Source: an uncultured Mollicutes bacterium
Lineage (GTDB): Bacteria > Bacillota_I > Bacilli_A > RFN20 > CAG-826
Length of the DNA: 64,000 bases
Assembly: GCA_900539595.1 (NCBI GenBank)
Contig: UQCQ01000004.1
Location: 57,362-121,361, forward strand
Direction of reading: 5' to 3'
Below the pieces are notes generated by a model, which searched no databases, was not told the DNA's origin, and worked only from the letters and a program-made list of their open reading frames with translations. Below are positions 1 to 8,909 of this stretch, one piece after another; position 1 is the stretch's first letter; the number at the start of each line of letters is the position of its first letter. Made by a program: the position numbers and the translations under genes.

Positions 1-930
1 GCACTTCTCCAAAATCCCCGGGGTTTGTTGACGGATCGGGACGATTACGACTTGAATCGGAGCGACGCGAGGAGGCAGAACAAGGCCATTGTCATCGCCA
101 TGGACCATAATGACCGCGCCGATTAAACGGGTGGAAACACCCCAAGAGGTTTGATGGGGGGCGTGGAGTTTATTGTCGCGTCCCAAATAAGAGATTCCGA
201 AGGCTTCTGCGAATCCCGTTCCCAAATAATGGGAGGTGCCGCTTTGGAGGGCTTTGCCATCGTGCATGAGCGCTTCGATGGACCAGGTTTCCACCGCACC
301 GGCAAATTTTTCATGCTCGGTTTTTCTGCCTTTGACAAACGGAATAGCCAAGAGGTCACGACCGATGGAGTCGTAGACTTCCAGCATGTCCATCGTATTC
401 TTTCTGGCTTCTTCTTCCGTTTCGAATAAGCAGTGTCCTTCTTGCCAGAGGAATTCCGATCCGCGAAGGAAGGGACGAGTCGTCTTCTCCCAGCGCACTA
501 CGGAGCACCACTGGTTATAAATCTTTGGCAAATCGCGATAGCTAGAAACCAAACGCTTATACATATCGGAGAAAAGAATTTCTGAAGTCGGACGGATGAT
601 GAGCGGATCGTCGAGTTCTTTGTTGCCGCCAATCGTCGCGACCAAGCATTCCGGAGCAAATCCTTCCACGTGGTCTTTTTCTTTGGCCATCAACGAAGAG
701 GGGATAACGCAAGGCAAATAGACGTTTTCCGAACCGTGTTCTTTGAATTTCTTGTTCGCAAAGTCTTGGATTTGTTCCCAAATGGCATAGCCATAAGGCA
801 AATAATCGATAAAGCCCTTCACAGAGCTATAATCCATTAATTCCGCTTTGCGGCAAACGTCGGTATACCACTGAGCAAAGTCGCTGTCTCTGCTGGTGAT
901 GGCTTCGTTTTTGATTGTTTGTTTTCCCAT
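1..930 (-). CDS. proS: Prolyl-tRNA synthetase, N-terminal 310 residues (runs off window)
   Basis: Charges tRNA-Pro with proline in the cytoplasm. The reading frame is open from the ATG at 930 to the window edge, so the C-terminal part is missing. Class II motifs are visible: RPTSE, then VVRWEKTTRPFLRGSEFLW (motif 2 arginines) and an EGH loop. No bacterial editing insertion is seen between these motifs, which fits the shorter archaeal/eukaryotic-like ProRS type found in many Bacillota. An AAGGA ribosome site lies about 12 nt before the start. The gene begins 16 nt after the stop of the GGDEF/EAL-like gene, so the two are probably co-transcribed. Confidence 0.95.
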   Translation of the reverse strand, partial: MGKQTIKNEAITSRDSDFAQWYTDVCRKAELMDYSSVKGFIDYLPYGYAIWEQIQDFANKKFKEHGSENVYLPCVIPSSLMAKEKDHVEGFAPECLVATIGGNKELDDPLIIRPTSEILFSDMYKRLVSSYRDLPKIYNQWCSVVRWEKTTRPFLRGSEFLWQEGHCLFETEEEARKNTMDMLEVYDSIGRDLLAIPFVKGRKTEHEKFAGAVETWSIEALMHDGKALQSGTSHYLGTGFAEAFGISYLGRDNKLHAPHQTSWGVSTRLIGAVIMVHGDDNGLVLPPRVAPIQVVIVPIRQQTPGILEKC

Positions 931-946
931 TTTGTTTTCTTTCCTT

Positions 947-2707
947 TTATCTTCTCATGTCGCGAACTTTCTTCATCGATTTGTTTGGAATCGGGTTGAG
1001 CATCGGATCGTAGGGGGCGAAGAATTCGCTGGAGATGTACTTCAGCCCGCTGCGGACGATGATTTCAATGGCATCCCATCCTTCGATGTCGCTAGCGATG
1101 ATCGGTTTGTTGTAACGGAGCAATTTCTCGACCAAACTATGAAGTTTGGAGCGGATCTTGGCGTCCATGTTTGTAGCGATTCCAGCGAAGCGGAAGCTGC
1201 AAACGAAATAATCATAGGCGCTATAAGTCGAAGCGGGGAGTCCCAATTCGCCTTCTTCAAGCAATAATCCAACATGGAAGCCTTTGGCTTTGATTTGCTT
1301 CATGTCGCTGACGATGTCTTCCGGGTGGTTTGAATCGAAATGGGCTCGAATGTCTGATTCCTTGAAGAGGAAGACGATATGCGTGGATTTGGCGGCCTTA
1401 AGTCTAGCAAATACCGAGAGCATGAAGTCGCGGTCTTCCACGCGGACGTTATAGAAGAGAAGGGAGTCGGGGTCTTTGACTTCGTTTACAAACACCGGAA
1501 CCGAGTTACGAGCAATCGTAGCAAACAAATCGTGGTCGTCGCCGGTTCTCGCCGCATAATCATGCAAGTCATCCATGGAATCGAAATAGGTGTTGATGGG
1601 CTCGCTTTTCATCAAATAGCCAAACACTTTTTCTTCTTGAACGGAATAAATGGGTCGGAATCTGGTGCGGATTTTATTGTCGTGAATGATGCGTTCTACT
1701 TCCGTGCGGTAGGAATCATTGCTTTCTGGGTCATTCCGGAAGGATTCCTTTCCTTTTTCATAGAAATAAATCGGAGCGGGATTAGAGAAAGCAATGGATA
1801 CGGAACGCTTTCCTTCTTCTAGAATCGCCGCGTCATCCTTGGTTGGGAAGAGACGGTGCTCGACTAGAGCCACGCGGAAATCGATTTTGGTCGCGTAGCC
1901 ATTGATGGCCAAATATCGGCGGATGGCATCCACGCAATCTTTGGCAAGGTGCAAACCATCCGGCATCCCTGGGATATGGAAATCGGCAATTATGAATTCG
2001 TTGCCGTCGATTTGCATCATGATTCTACGGGAAGTGACTAGAGGCGACACGGCGTTTTGGACTTGCTTCATGACCAAGGGATTCAAAGGTTTGTCTTTAT
2101 CTTGGATGCGGCGGTAGGCAAAATGGAACACCAAAGTAGCGCCTTTTCTTTTGGAACCGTTTTTCAAGCCAAGCTGATATTGCTTCATCGAAGCAAGGCC
2201 GCGATTTTTCGTTTTTCGGCTATTGGCTTGGTTGGTTTCCATCGACTTCAGCAAATAGGAACGAAGGTGAAGGATCCCTTGTTCCGGGTCAAACGAATCG
2301 ACCTGAAGCATGGAGAAATAGGTTTTGGTTTTGGAGGAACCCGCGCTGGTATCCGTTTCCAAATAATCGGGGGCGCTCGTCTCCGGATCGCTTACGGCAT
2401 TCACCCATTGGATGACGCGCTTTTGCTCCGATGGGGGGAATTGATGATAAAAATCCGCCAAAGGATAGGGGTTGGTGATCGCATGGGGCGCGGTCACGAC
2501 AAAATCGCGAACCATCTGCGAGCGGATATCAATGATAAAAATGCGCGATGAATCCATCGTGCGTTCCAGTTCTTCGACGAATTTCTTGTGTTTGGAAGAA
2601 GAAACGGCAATCGTAACGATGGCTAATGTGGTCCCGGCAAGTAATAAAAAGAGCGAAACGATATAAGGCCAATTGGCGATGAAGGTTTCCTGAACTTGCT
2701 TCCACAT
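947..2707 (-). CDS. Membrane-anchored protein with degenerate GGDEF and EAL domains
   Basis: 586 residues from the chosen start MWKQVQETF. A transmembrane helix spans about residues 13-35. The middle region looks like a GGDEF fold with IDGNEF (about 233-238) where GGDEF is expected. The C-terminal 240 residues follow an EAL layout: RTRFRPIYS matches the usual FQPI strand, but YLMKSEP replaces the EAL signature, LLLEEGE replaces the DDFG metal site and IIASDIE replaces the AEGVE strand. Both catalytic sites therefore look dead, which suggests a c-di-GMP-binding or purely protein-binding role (inference). The frame stays open to an alternative start at 2785, but that would overlap the tRNA-Ser promoter. 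Sits directly upstream of proS. Confidence 0.6.
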   Translation of the reverse strand: MWKQVQETFIANWPYIVSLFLLLAGTTLAIVTIAVSSSKHKKFVEELERTMDSSRIFIIDIRSQMVRDFVVTAPHAITNPYPLADFYHQFPPSEQKRVIQWVNAVSDPETSAPDYLETDTSAGSSKTKTYFSMLQVDSFDPEQGILHLRSYLLKSMETNQANSRKTKNRGLASMKQYQLGLKNGSKRKGATLVFHFAYRRIQDKDKPLNPLVMKQVQNAVSPLVTSRRIMMQIDGNEFIIADFHIPGMPDGLHLAKDCVDAIRRYLAINGYATKIDFRVALVEHRLFPTKDDAAILEEGKRSVSIAFSNPAPIYFYEKGKESFRNDPESNDSYRTEVERIIHDNKIRTRFRPIYSVQEEKVFGYLMKSEPINTYFDSMDDLHDYAARTGDDHDLFATIARNSVPVFVNEVKDPDSLLFYNVRVEDRDFMLSVFARLKAAKSTHIVFLFKESDIRAHFDSNHPEDIVSDMKQIKAKGFHVGLLLEEGELGLPASTYSAYDYFVCSFRFAGIATNMDAKIRSKLHSLVEKLLRYNKPIIASDIEGWDAIEIIVRSGLKYISSEFFAPYDPMLNPIPNKSMKKVRDMRR

Positions 2708-2756
2708 AACTCTTAAAGGATATACCACTATGTGGTAAAACGCAAAAAGGTCCTTC

Positions 2757-2785
2757 TTGCCTAGAAGAAAAAGGAATGGTAACAT
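2757..2785 (+). promoter_or_regulatory. Promoter for tRNA-Ser(CGA)
   Basis: TTGCCT (2757-2762), a 17-nt spacer and TAACAT (2780-2785). The predicted start of transcription is about 14 nt before the mature tRNA 5' end. Confidence 0.5.
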
Positions 2786-2805
2786 ACCTATCGCACCTTA
2801 AACTT

Positions 2806-2897
2806 GGAGAAATACCCAAGCGGTTGAAGGGGGCGGTTTCGAAAACCGTTAGTGGGGTCATGCTCCAGCCAGGGTTCGAATCCCTGTTTCTCCGCCA
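2806..2897 (+). tRNA. tRNA-Ser(CGA)
   Basis: Acceptor GGAGAAA pairs with TTTCTCC, followed by G and an encoded CCA. The anticodon loop TTCGAAA gives anticodon CGA (codon UCG). It has a long class II variable arm and a GGTTCGAAT T-loop region. 92 nt. Confidence 0.95.
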
Positions 2898-2909
2898 ATC
2901 AGTGCATCG

Positions 2910-2932
2910 GCTGCCTTCGGGCAGCTTTTTTT
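2910..2932 (+). terminator. Rho-independent terminator after tRNA-Ser(CGA)
   Basis: Perfect 6-bp stem GCTGCC/GGCAGC with a TTCG tetraloop, followed by seven T. Confidence 0.9.
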
Positions 2933-2940
2933 CGTGTAAG

Positions 2941-2972
2941 AAAAATCCCCCTTCTTCTCAAAAAGGAGGGGG
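2941..2972 (-). terminator. Terminator of the oad-birA-pckA operon
   Basis: On the minus strand a CCCCCTCC...GGGGG hairpin is followed by ATTTTT. It begins about 20 nt after the pckA stop. Confidence 0.75.
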
Positions 2973-2991
2973 ACATTGGGTCGAAATCGAC

Positions 2992-4602
2992 TTAGTCGAG
3001 CTTCGGTCCGGCTTCTACAAGCGCCTTGCCGGCGTCGTTGGATTCGTATTTGACGAAATTCTTTTGGAAGCGGCCAGCCAAATCTTTGGCTTTGTTTTCC
3101 CAAACGCCTTTTTCCGCATAGGTGTCGCGCGGATCAAGGATGTGGGAATCTACGCCCGGGAGTTCCGTCGGAACTTCGAAATTGAAGAACGGGATCTTCT
3201 TGGTCGGGGCGGAAAGGATCGCTCCGCTTAAGATGGCGTCGATGATGCCACGGGTATCTTTGATGGAGATGCGTTTGCCAGAGCCGTTCCAACCGGTGTT
3301 GACGAGGTAGGCTTTGGCTCCGCTTCTCTTCATCTTCTTCACCAATTCTTGGGCATATTTGGTCGGATGGAGTTCGAGGAAGGCTTGGCCAAAGCAAGCG
3401 GAGAAGGTTGGGGTGGGTTCGGTAATGCCACGCTCCGTACCCGCAAGTTTCGCCGTAAAGCCAGAGAGGAAATAGTATTGGGTTTGTTCCGGAGTCAAAA
3501 TCGAAACAGGGGGCAAAACGCCAAAGGCGTCCGCGGAAAGGAAGATGACGTTTTTCGCGGCTGGGCCATGGGAAATCGGCCTGACGATATTTTCGATGTG
3601 GTCAATCGGATAGGAGACGCGGGTATTTTCCGTGACGGACTTATCGGCAAAATCAATCTTGCCGTTTGCATCAACGGTGACGTTTTCTAACAAAGCGTCG
3701 CGACGAATCGCGTTATAGATATCTGGTTCAGAGTCTTTGTCGAGGTTGATGACTTTGGCATAGCATCCGCCTTCGAAATTGAAGACGCCGTTATCGTCCC
3801 AGCCATGTTCGTCGTCGCCGATAAGCAAGCGCTTCGGATCAGTGGAAAGGGTGGTTTTGCCAGTTCCGGAAAGTCCGAAGAAGATGGCCGTATTCTCGCC
3901 CTTCTTGTCCGTGTTGGCGGAGCAGTGCATGGAAGCGATGCCCTTCAAGGGGAGATAGTAGTTCATCATCGAGAACATGCCCTTCTTCATTTCGCCGCCA
4001 TACCAGGTGTTGAGGATGACTTGTTCCCGAGAAGTGATATTGAAGGCGACGCAGGTTTCGCTATGGAGACCAAGTTCCTTGAAGTTATCGACCTTGGCTT
4101 TCGAAGCGTTATAAACGATGAAATCCGGTTTGAAATTCTTGAGCTCTTCTTCGCTAGGACGGACGAACATGTTGCGGATGAAATGGGCTTGCCAGGCAAC
4201 TTCGACAACGAAGCGAACGGCCATGCGGGTATCTTTGTTGGCGCCGCAGAACGCATCGACGACAAACAGGCGTTTCCCACAGAGTTCCTCGATGGCGAGT
4301 TTTTTAACTTTAGCCCAGGTTTCTTCGCTCATGGGGTGGTTGTCGTTAGGATATTCGGGAGAATTCCACCACACGGTATCCTTCGAATTCGAATCGACGA
4401 CGATATATTTGTCTTTGGGCGAACGACCGGTGAAGACGCCAGTCATGACGTTGACTGCACCAAGTTCGGTCACTTGGCCCTTTTCATAACCTTCGAGGGT
4501 GGATTTTGTTTCTTCCTCGAAAAGCATTTCGTAGGAGGGGTTATAGATAACTTCCGTTGCCCCTTGGATGCCATAGGCTTCCAAATCCGATGGTTTAAGC
4601 AT
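2992..4602 (-). CDS. pckA: Phosphoenolpyruvate carboxykinase (ATP)
   Basis: Interconverts oxaloacetate + ATP and PEP + CO2 + ADP. 536 residues, the normal length for the ATP-dependent enzyme. Visible signatures are the substrate arginine region GRSPKDKYIV (about 59-68), GGEMKKGMFS (metal/lysine site), the P-loop GLSGTGKT (243-250) and the downstream GDDEHGWDD. Ribosome site GGAG 7-8 nt before the ATG. The first 8 nt overlap the end of birA, and this is the last gene of the oxaloacetate operon. Working with the decarboxylase next to it, it would let the cell route oxaloacetate either to PEP or to pyruvate. Confidence 0.97.
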   Translation of the reverse strand: MLKPSDLEAYGIQGATEVIYNPSYEMLFEEETKSTLEGYEKGQVTELGAVNVMTGVFTGRSPKDKYIVVDSNSKDTVWWNSPEYPNDNHPMSEETWAKVKKLAIEELCGKRLFVVDAFCGANKDTRMAVRFVVEVAWQAHFIRNMFVRPSEEELKNFKPDFIVYNASKAKVDNFKELGLHSETCVAFNITSREQVILNTWYGGEMKKGMFSMMNYYLPLKGIASMHCSANTDKKGENTAIFFGLSGTGKTTLSTDPKRLLIGDDEHGWDDNGVFNFEGGCYAKVINLDKDSEPDIYNAIRRDALLENVTVDANGKIDFADKSVTENTRVSYPIDHIENIVRPISHGPAAKNVIFLSADAFGVLPPVSILTPEQTQYYFLSGFTAKLAGTERGITEPTPTFSACFGQAFLELHPTKYAQELVKKMKRSGAKAYLVNTGWNGSGKRISIKDTRGIIDAILSGAILSAPTKKIPFFNFEVPTELPGVDSHILDPRDTYAEKGVWENKAKDLAGRFQKNFVKYESNDAGKALVEAGPKLD

Positions 4603-5347
4603 GTGTAAGCTCCTTTTCTTTATTATTATTCGGGTCGGGCGATAGAATCGCCTCCCCCGAAGTAACCTGTTTGATTTGCCCGTCTGTTTCTACGAGCAAC
4701 GCTCCGTTAGAAGCGATTCCCCTCGCGATTCCGCAAAGGTTTTCTCCGTAATAGTTGAGGTGAACTTGTCGGTTCTTTAGATAGTCGCGACTTTCTAGAA
4801 GGGGGAACCAATCCGCTTGGCCCGATAAAGCCGATTGCAGAAGGCTATCGAAGTGTTCTAAGAATTCCTGCAGCAGTTCTTCTTTTGAGATTTGATAGCC
4901 CAAATTTCCAAGGCTTTCTGCTTTGGAAGCAATTTCTAGAGGGAAGGAACGCGAGGCAAGGTTGATTCCAATTCCAACAATCGCGGATTGCTTTTCTCCT
5001 TCTGCGATTCCTTCGCAGAGGATTCCGGCGATCTTTTTGTCTTCTAGATATAAGTCATTAGGCCATTTAATGAGTGGGCGCACCTCATGCATTTCTAAGG
5101 CAGAAGAGAGGGCAACCCCACTAATTAATGGAAGAATAGATAAGAGGGCGGAGGAAGATACATCCTTTAATAACAAGGAGAAGATCAAATCCCCTCTCGA
5201 AGCTTCCCAGCTTCTCCCTCTTCTGCCGCGTCCCTTGTTTTGAGAAACCGCCGTCACGACAACCCCGTCTTCCAAAGAAGAAAGGTTTTCCTTCAGATAA
5301 TCCGAAGTGGACGGCAAGGTTTCAAAAGCAAGGATGCGGTGATTCAT
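4595..5347 (-). CDS. birA: Biotin--protein ligase, short form without DNA-binding domain
   Basis: Activates biotin as biotinyl-AMP and attaches it to the carrier lysine of biotin-dependent enzymes. 250 residues. The catalytic loop GRGRRGRSW is at 39-47 and KWPNDLY at 94-100, with the following KIAGILCE lysine. The N-terminal winged helix of repressor-type BirA is absent, so this copy cannot itself bind an operator. It starts 4 nt after the oadB stop, in the same operon as the carrier it presumably modifies (residue K91 of the gene at 6618-6995). Confidence 0.93.
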   Translation of the reverse strand: MNHRILAFETLPSTSDYLKENLSSLEDGVVVTAVSQNKGRGRRGRSWEASRGDLIFSLLLKDVSSSALLSILPLISGVALSSALEMHEVRPLIKWPNDLYLEDKKIAGILCEGIAEGEKQSAIVGIGINLASRSFPLEIASKAESLGNLGYQISKEELLQEFLEHFDSLLQSALSGQADWFPLLESRDYLKNRQVHLNYYGENLCGIARGIASNGALLVETDGQIKQVTSGEAILSPDPNNNKEKELTHA

Positions 5348-5351
5348 ATTC

Positions 5352-6611
5352 TTACAGAAGCATCATGAGCAAGCCGGCAGCAACGGCAGAGCCGATCACC
5401 CCAGCCACGTTCGGTCCCATCGCGTGCATGAGCAAGAAGTTGGAAGGATCTTCGCGAACTCCTTCTTTTTGGACGACGCGGGCCGCCATCGGAACGGCGG
5501 AGACGCCCGCCGCGCCAATCATCGGATTAACTTTGCCTTTGGTTAAGACGCACATCAATTTGCCAATGAGCACGCCGCCTGCAGTCGCCATGATGAAGGC
5601 GACGACGCCAAGGACGAAGATGAGGAGGGTTTTCGCGGTTAAGAAGGTTTCCGCCGAAGCCGTCGCTCCTACCGTTAACCCCAAAAGGATCGTGACGATA
5701 TAAAGCAAGGCGTTGGAGGCGTTTTCTACTAACTTCGGAACAACGCCGCTTTCTTTGATGAGGTTGCCAAACATCAAGCAGCCAATAAGCGGTGCGCAGC
5801 TAGGAACGATGAGGACGACGATGGCCGTAACCAAAATCGGGAAGATGATTTTCTTGGTTTTGGAGACGGGTTTCGGCATATCCATATGGATCATGCGTTC
5901 CTTCTTGGTCGTCAACAAGCGGATGACCGGAGGCTGAATGAAGGGGACAAGGGCCATATAGGAATAGGCGGCAATGGCAATGGAAGAAAGCAGTTCAGGG
6001 GCCAATTTTGTGGTCGTTAAAATGGCCGTGGGGCCATCGGCTCCCCCGATAATGCCAATCGAACCGGCCTGAGCAGGGGTAAACCCGCAGGCAACGGCGA
6101 GCATGAACGTGACGAAGATGCCGATTTGGGCCGCCGCGCCAAGAAGCATGGTCTTGGGGTTGGAAATCAACGGGCCAAAATCGGTCGTCGCTCCAATGCC
6201 AAGAAAGATAAGACAGGGATAAATTTCGTATTGGATGCCTTTATAAAGGACACCTAATAGTCCTTCGTACCCTGTGATTTGTTTCACATCTTCCCCATTG
6301 GGGTAAAAGACGCCAAGCAAGCCTTTGTATTCAACGTGTTCCACCCAAATTGCATCGCTGTTTTCAACCGTCGCGTAGACCGGATCCATAATGTGAGAAA
6401 GCGGAAGATTAGCCAGCAACATGCCAACCCCCATCGGGATAAGCAAATAGGGCTCAGCTTTACGGAAAATAGCTAAATATAGCAGCAGCAAAGCCACTGC
6501 AATCATGATGAGGTTTTTCCATCCCCCATCGACGAAGAATTGGGCGAAGCCGGTGTTCTCCCAAAAACCTTGGAAGAAACCGCCGACATCGTTATATAGA
6601 AGCGCGGTCAT
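5352..6611 (-). CDS. oadB: Na+-translocating oxaloacetate decarboxylase, beta subunit
   Basis: Integral membrane subunit that decarboxylates carboxybiotin and exports Na+. 419 residues, very hydrophobic. The family block GIIGGADGPTAI, followed by the SIAIAAYSYMALVPFIQPP region, carries the conserved Asp and Ser/Tyr involved in Na+ coupling. Sequence alone does not separate oxaloacetate from methylmalonyl- or glutaconyl-CoA beta subunits. The OadA-type carboxyltransferase and pckA in the same operon favour oxaloacetate. Six nt separate it from the carrier gene. Confidence 0.93.
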   Translation of the reverse strand: MTALLYNDVGGFFQGFWENTGFAQFFVDGGWKNLIMIAVALLLLYLAIFRKAEPYLLIPMGVGMLLANLPLSHIMDPVYATVENSDAIWVEHVEYKGLLGVFYPNGEDVKQITGYEGLLGVLYKGIQYEIYPCLIFLGIGATTDFGPLISNPKTMLLGAAAQIGIFVTFMLAVACGFTPAQAGSIGIIGGADGPTAILTTTKLAPELLSSIAIAAYSYMALVPFIQPPVIRLLTTKKERMIHMDMPKPVSKTKKIIFPILVTAIVVLIVPSCAPLIGCLMFGNLIKESGVVPKLVENASNALLYIVTILLGLTVGATASAETFLTAKTLLIFVLGVVAFIMATAGGVLIGKLMCVLTKGKVNPMIGAAGVSAVPMAARVVQKEGVREDPSNFLLMHAMGPNVAGVIGSAVAAGLLMMLL

Positions 6612-6617
6612 GGCCTC

Positions 6618-6995
6618 TTACCCCAAGACGACTAAAACGTCCTTGCTGTTTACCGTTGCGCCTTTTTGGACGCGGATTTCCAAAACCTTGCCGTTACTTG
6701 GGGCCTTGATTTCGTTTTCAAGTTTCATGGCTTCGAGGATTAAAAGGGTATCCCCGGTCTTCACTTCGTCGCCCACTTTGACTTTTACGTCAAGAATCGT
6801 TCCTTGCATCGGGGATTCGACGGGTTTGCCAGAAACAGGGGCTGCGGAGGCAGCAGGGGTCGGCGTAGCAGGAGCCGTCGCTTTGGCAGCAGGGGCCGCT
6901 TTCACGGTTTCGACTTCCAAGGGTTCGGTTTCCGAAACGGAAAGGATTTTGACCTCAAAGGTCTTTCCGTTGACTTTGACTTTGTAGATTCTCAT
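6618..6995 (-). CDS. Biotin carboxyl carrier subunit of the decarboxylase
   Basis: 125 residues: a short N-terminal domain, an Ala/Pro linker (about 33-56) and a C-terminal biotinyl domain with EAMKLEN, where K91 is the biotinylation site. It carries CO2 as carboxybiotin from the alpha subunit to the membrane beta subunit. Because it is a separate polypeptide, the alpha subunit here lacks its own biotinyl domain. It overlaps the oadG stop by 4 nt (ATGA type), a sign of coupled translation. Confidence 0.93.
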   Translation of the reverse strand: MRIYKVKVNGKTFEVKILSVSETEPLEVETVKAAPAAKATAPATPTPAASAAPVSGKPVESPMQGTILDVKVKVGDEVKTGDTLLILEAMKLENEIKAPSNGKVLEIRVQKGATVNSKDVLVVLG

Positions 6996-7300
6996 TTTTT
7001 CTTCTCCTCATCGATGAGTTTGCAGCTGACAACTTTGAAATCTTCTTTGGTGGACTTGCGGTAATCGATGCTCGCGACAAGCACGGCGGCGATTGCATCT
7101 TCGTCCAAGACCGTTCCATCTTGCATCGTGACAGTTTCTTTGACGTCTAAGGCGCGAATGTGGTTGAGGCCCATTAAAACCAAGGTGATAACGGCCAAAA
7201 CCATGAACACCATCAAGACGCATAATAGCGATAATAGGGCGGCGTCCCCAAAATTGTTGATGTCCCAGTGGAAGGAAGAGCCTTCAAAAAGAATCATCAT
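6992..7300 (-). CDS. oadG: Small membrane subunit of the decarboxylase (OadG-like)
   Basis: 102 residues with one strong transmembrane helix (about residues 20-45) followed by a short soluble domain containing TVTMQDGTVLDEDAIAAVL. Length, topology and position between the alpha and carrier subunits fit the OadG gamma family, which holds alpha and beta together in the complex. Similarity in this family is weak, so the assignment rests partly on context. It overlaps both neighbours by 4 nt. Confidence 0.8.
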   Translation of the reverse strand: MMILFEGSSFHWDINNFGDAALLSLLCVLMVFMVLAVITLVLMGLNHIRALDVKETVTMQDGTVLDEDAIAAVLVASIDYRKSTKEDFKVVSCKLIDEEKKK

Positions 7301-8664
7301 AGACGAACGGAGAATTCCTCCGCCTCCAGTCCATATTTCTTCTTCAAGAACGAGATGGCCACTTGGTCGAACAAGGCAATCGAAAGGACGTCTTCATCCG
7401 TCTTGGCAATCTTCTTGTATTTCTTCTTTAACTCTTCAAATTCTGGGGCAAGCTTATCGGCGGGACGATAGGTGATCACCTCATCATTGCCAATGATTTT
7501 CTTTTGGATGGTGGGATCCACGGGTGCCGGAGCCTTGCCGTACAATCCATGGAGATAGTCTTTAATTTCCTTGGGGACCATCTTATAACGTTCTCCCGTG
7601 ATGACGTTCATGACGGCTTGGGTGCCCACCATCTGGGAAAGTGGGGTGACAAGAGGAGGATAACCAAGGTCTTTTCTAACCCGCGGAACTTCTTGCAAAA
7701 CCGCGTCGTATTTATCCATGGCTCCCTGCTTTTCGAGCTGGCTCATGAGGTTGGAGAGCATGCCGCCTGGAACTTGGTATTTCAAAATGCTCGGGTTGCA
7801 GGAAAGTGCCTTAGGTTTCAAGATGCCTTTTTTAAGGTATTTTTCTTTAATCGGATTCAAAATCGCGGCGGCTTCATCCAATTTTTCTTGATTGAGTTTG
7901 GGATCGTATTGAGTGCCTTTTAACGCATAGTTGAAGGCTTCGGTCGGGGGCTGCGAAGTTCCTCCGCTTAAAGGAGAAAGGGCCGTGTCGATGATATCAA
8001 CACCCGCTTCAATCGCGCGGCGATAGGTAAGCGAGCAAACCCCGCCCGTGCAATGGCTATGGAGTTCGATCGGTAGTTTGGTGTCTTTCTTTAATTGGGT
8101 GATGAGGGAATAGGCATCCTCGGGAAGCAAAACACCCGCCATATCCTTAATGCAAAGGCTATCGGCGCCCATCTTCTCAATCTCTTTGGCAAGTTCAACA
8201 TAATAAGAAACCGTATGAATCGGACTCGTCGTGTAGGAAAGGGCAATTTGGCAATGGCCGCCGTATTTCTTGCATGCGTCCACCGCGGATTTGAGGTTGC
8301 GTACATCGTTAAGCGCGTCAAAGACACGGATGATGTCGATGCCATTTTCTAACGATTTCTGAACGAATTTCTCCACGATATCGTCGGGATAATGGTGGTA
8401 TCCCAAGATGTTCTGCCCGCGGAAAAGCATTTGAAGCTTTGTATTTGGGCAGGCTTTGCGGATCGCTCTTAGTCTCTCCCAAGGGTCTTCGTCTAAGAAA
8501 CGAAGGCACGAATCAAAAGTCGCCCCGCCCCAGACTTCTAACGCATAGAAACCTGCTTGGTCCATGAAAGGCGCAACGCGAAGAATCTCTTCCGTCGTTA
8601 AGCGCGTGGCAAGCAGGGATTGCGAACCGTCTCGGAGGGCCGTGTCAACAATTTTTACTCCCAT
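7297..8664 (-). CDS. oadA: Oxaloacetate decarboxylase alpha (carboxyltransferase) subunit
   Basis: Transfers CO2 from oxaloacetate to biotin, leaving pyruvate. 455 residues: a TIM-barrel carboxyltransferase with the DTALRDGSQS signature at 7-16, the carbamylated-lysine region CIKDMAGVL, the metal pair in ELHSHCTGG, and a C-terminal conserved domain. There is no C-terminal biotinyl domain; that role is filled by the separate carrier gene. Ribosome site AAGGAG lies 7-8 nt before the ATG. First gene of the operon proper, with a 245-nt gap to bioY upstream that holds an operator-like repeat. Confidence 0.95.
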   Translation of the reverse strand: MGVKIVDTALRDGSQSLLATRLTTEEILRVAPFMDQAGFYALEVWGGATFDSCLRFLDEDPWERLRAIRKACPNTKLQMLFRGQNILGYHHYPDDIVEKFVQKSLENGIDIIRVFDALNDVRNLKSAVDACKKYGGHCQIALSYTTSPIHTVSYYVELAKEIEKMGADSLCIKDMAGVLLPEDAYSLITQLKKDTKLPIELHSHCTGGVCSLTYRRAIEAGVDIIDTALSPLSGGTSQPPTEAFNYALKGTQYDPKLNQEKLDEAAAILNPIKEKYLKKGILKPKALSCNPSILKYQVPGGMLSNLMSQLEKQGAMDKYDAVLQEVPRVRKDLGYPPLVTPLSQMVGTQAVMNVITGERYKMVPKEIKDYLHGLYGKAPAPVDPTIQKKIIGNDEVITYRPADKLAPEFEELKKKYKKIAKTDEDVLSIALFDQVAISFLKKKYGLEAEEFSVRL

Positions 8665-8757
8665 GTCTATTCTCCTTTTTAGAGCCGGAAATTTGTTCCA
8701 AAATCGAACCCATTGTAAACCATTTATGCCCTTTTGGAACAGGGGTTTTCGGACAAC

Positions 8758-8781
8758 TGGTAAATTTTGACCGATTTACCA
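8758..8781. promoter_or_regulatory. Operator-like inverted repeat upstream of oadA
   Basis: TGGTAAAT (8758-8765) and ATTTACCA (8774-8781) form a perfect 8-bp inverted repeat with an 8-bp centre. It lies in the 245-nt gap between bioY and oadA. The gap also has related pieces: GTAAACCATTTA near 8714, and TTTGTTCCAAAA / TTTTGGAACA as a wider inverted pair. No gene is seen in 8665-8909. Confidence 0.45.
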
Positions 8782-8870
8782 ACAAAAAGAGGGGGTTTTC
8801 TTCCAACCCTTATAGGGAATTACCGATTTCAATCGATGATTTCAGGAAATCCTTTCAATTTTATGTATGA

Positions 8871-8890
8871 AAAAGCCCCGGAAAGGAGGC
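8871..8890 (-). terminator. Possible weak terminator after bioY
   Basis: On the minus strand GCCTC/GGGGC can pair (one G-T) around a CTTTCC loop, followed by TTTTTC. The stem is weak, so read-through into oadA is possible. Confidence 0.35.
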
Positions 8891-8909
8891 AAGATTTGGA
8901 AGCAGGAAA

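Noticed and set aside
3805..4608. A 267-codon open frame opposite pckA
   Set aside because: It is the antisense shadow of a highly conserved gene with biased third positions; no ribosome site and no family resemblance.
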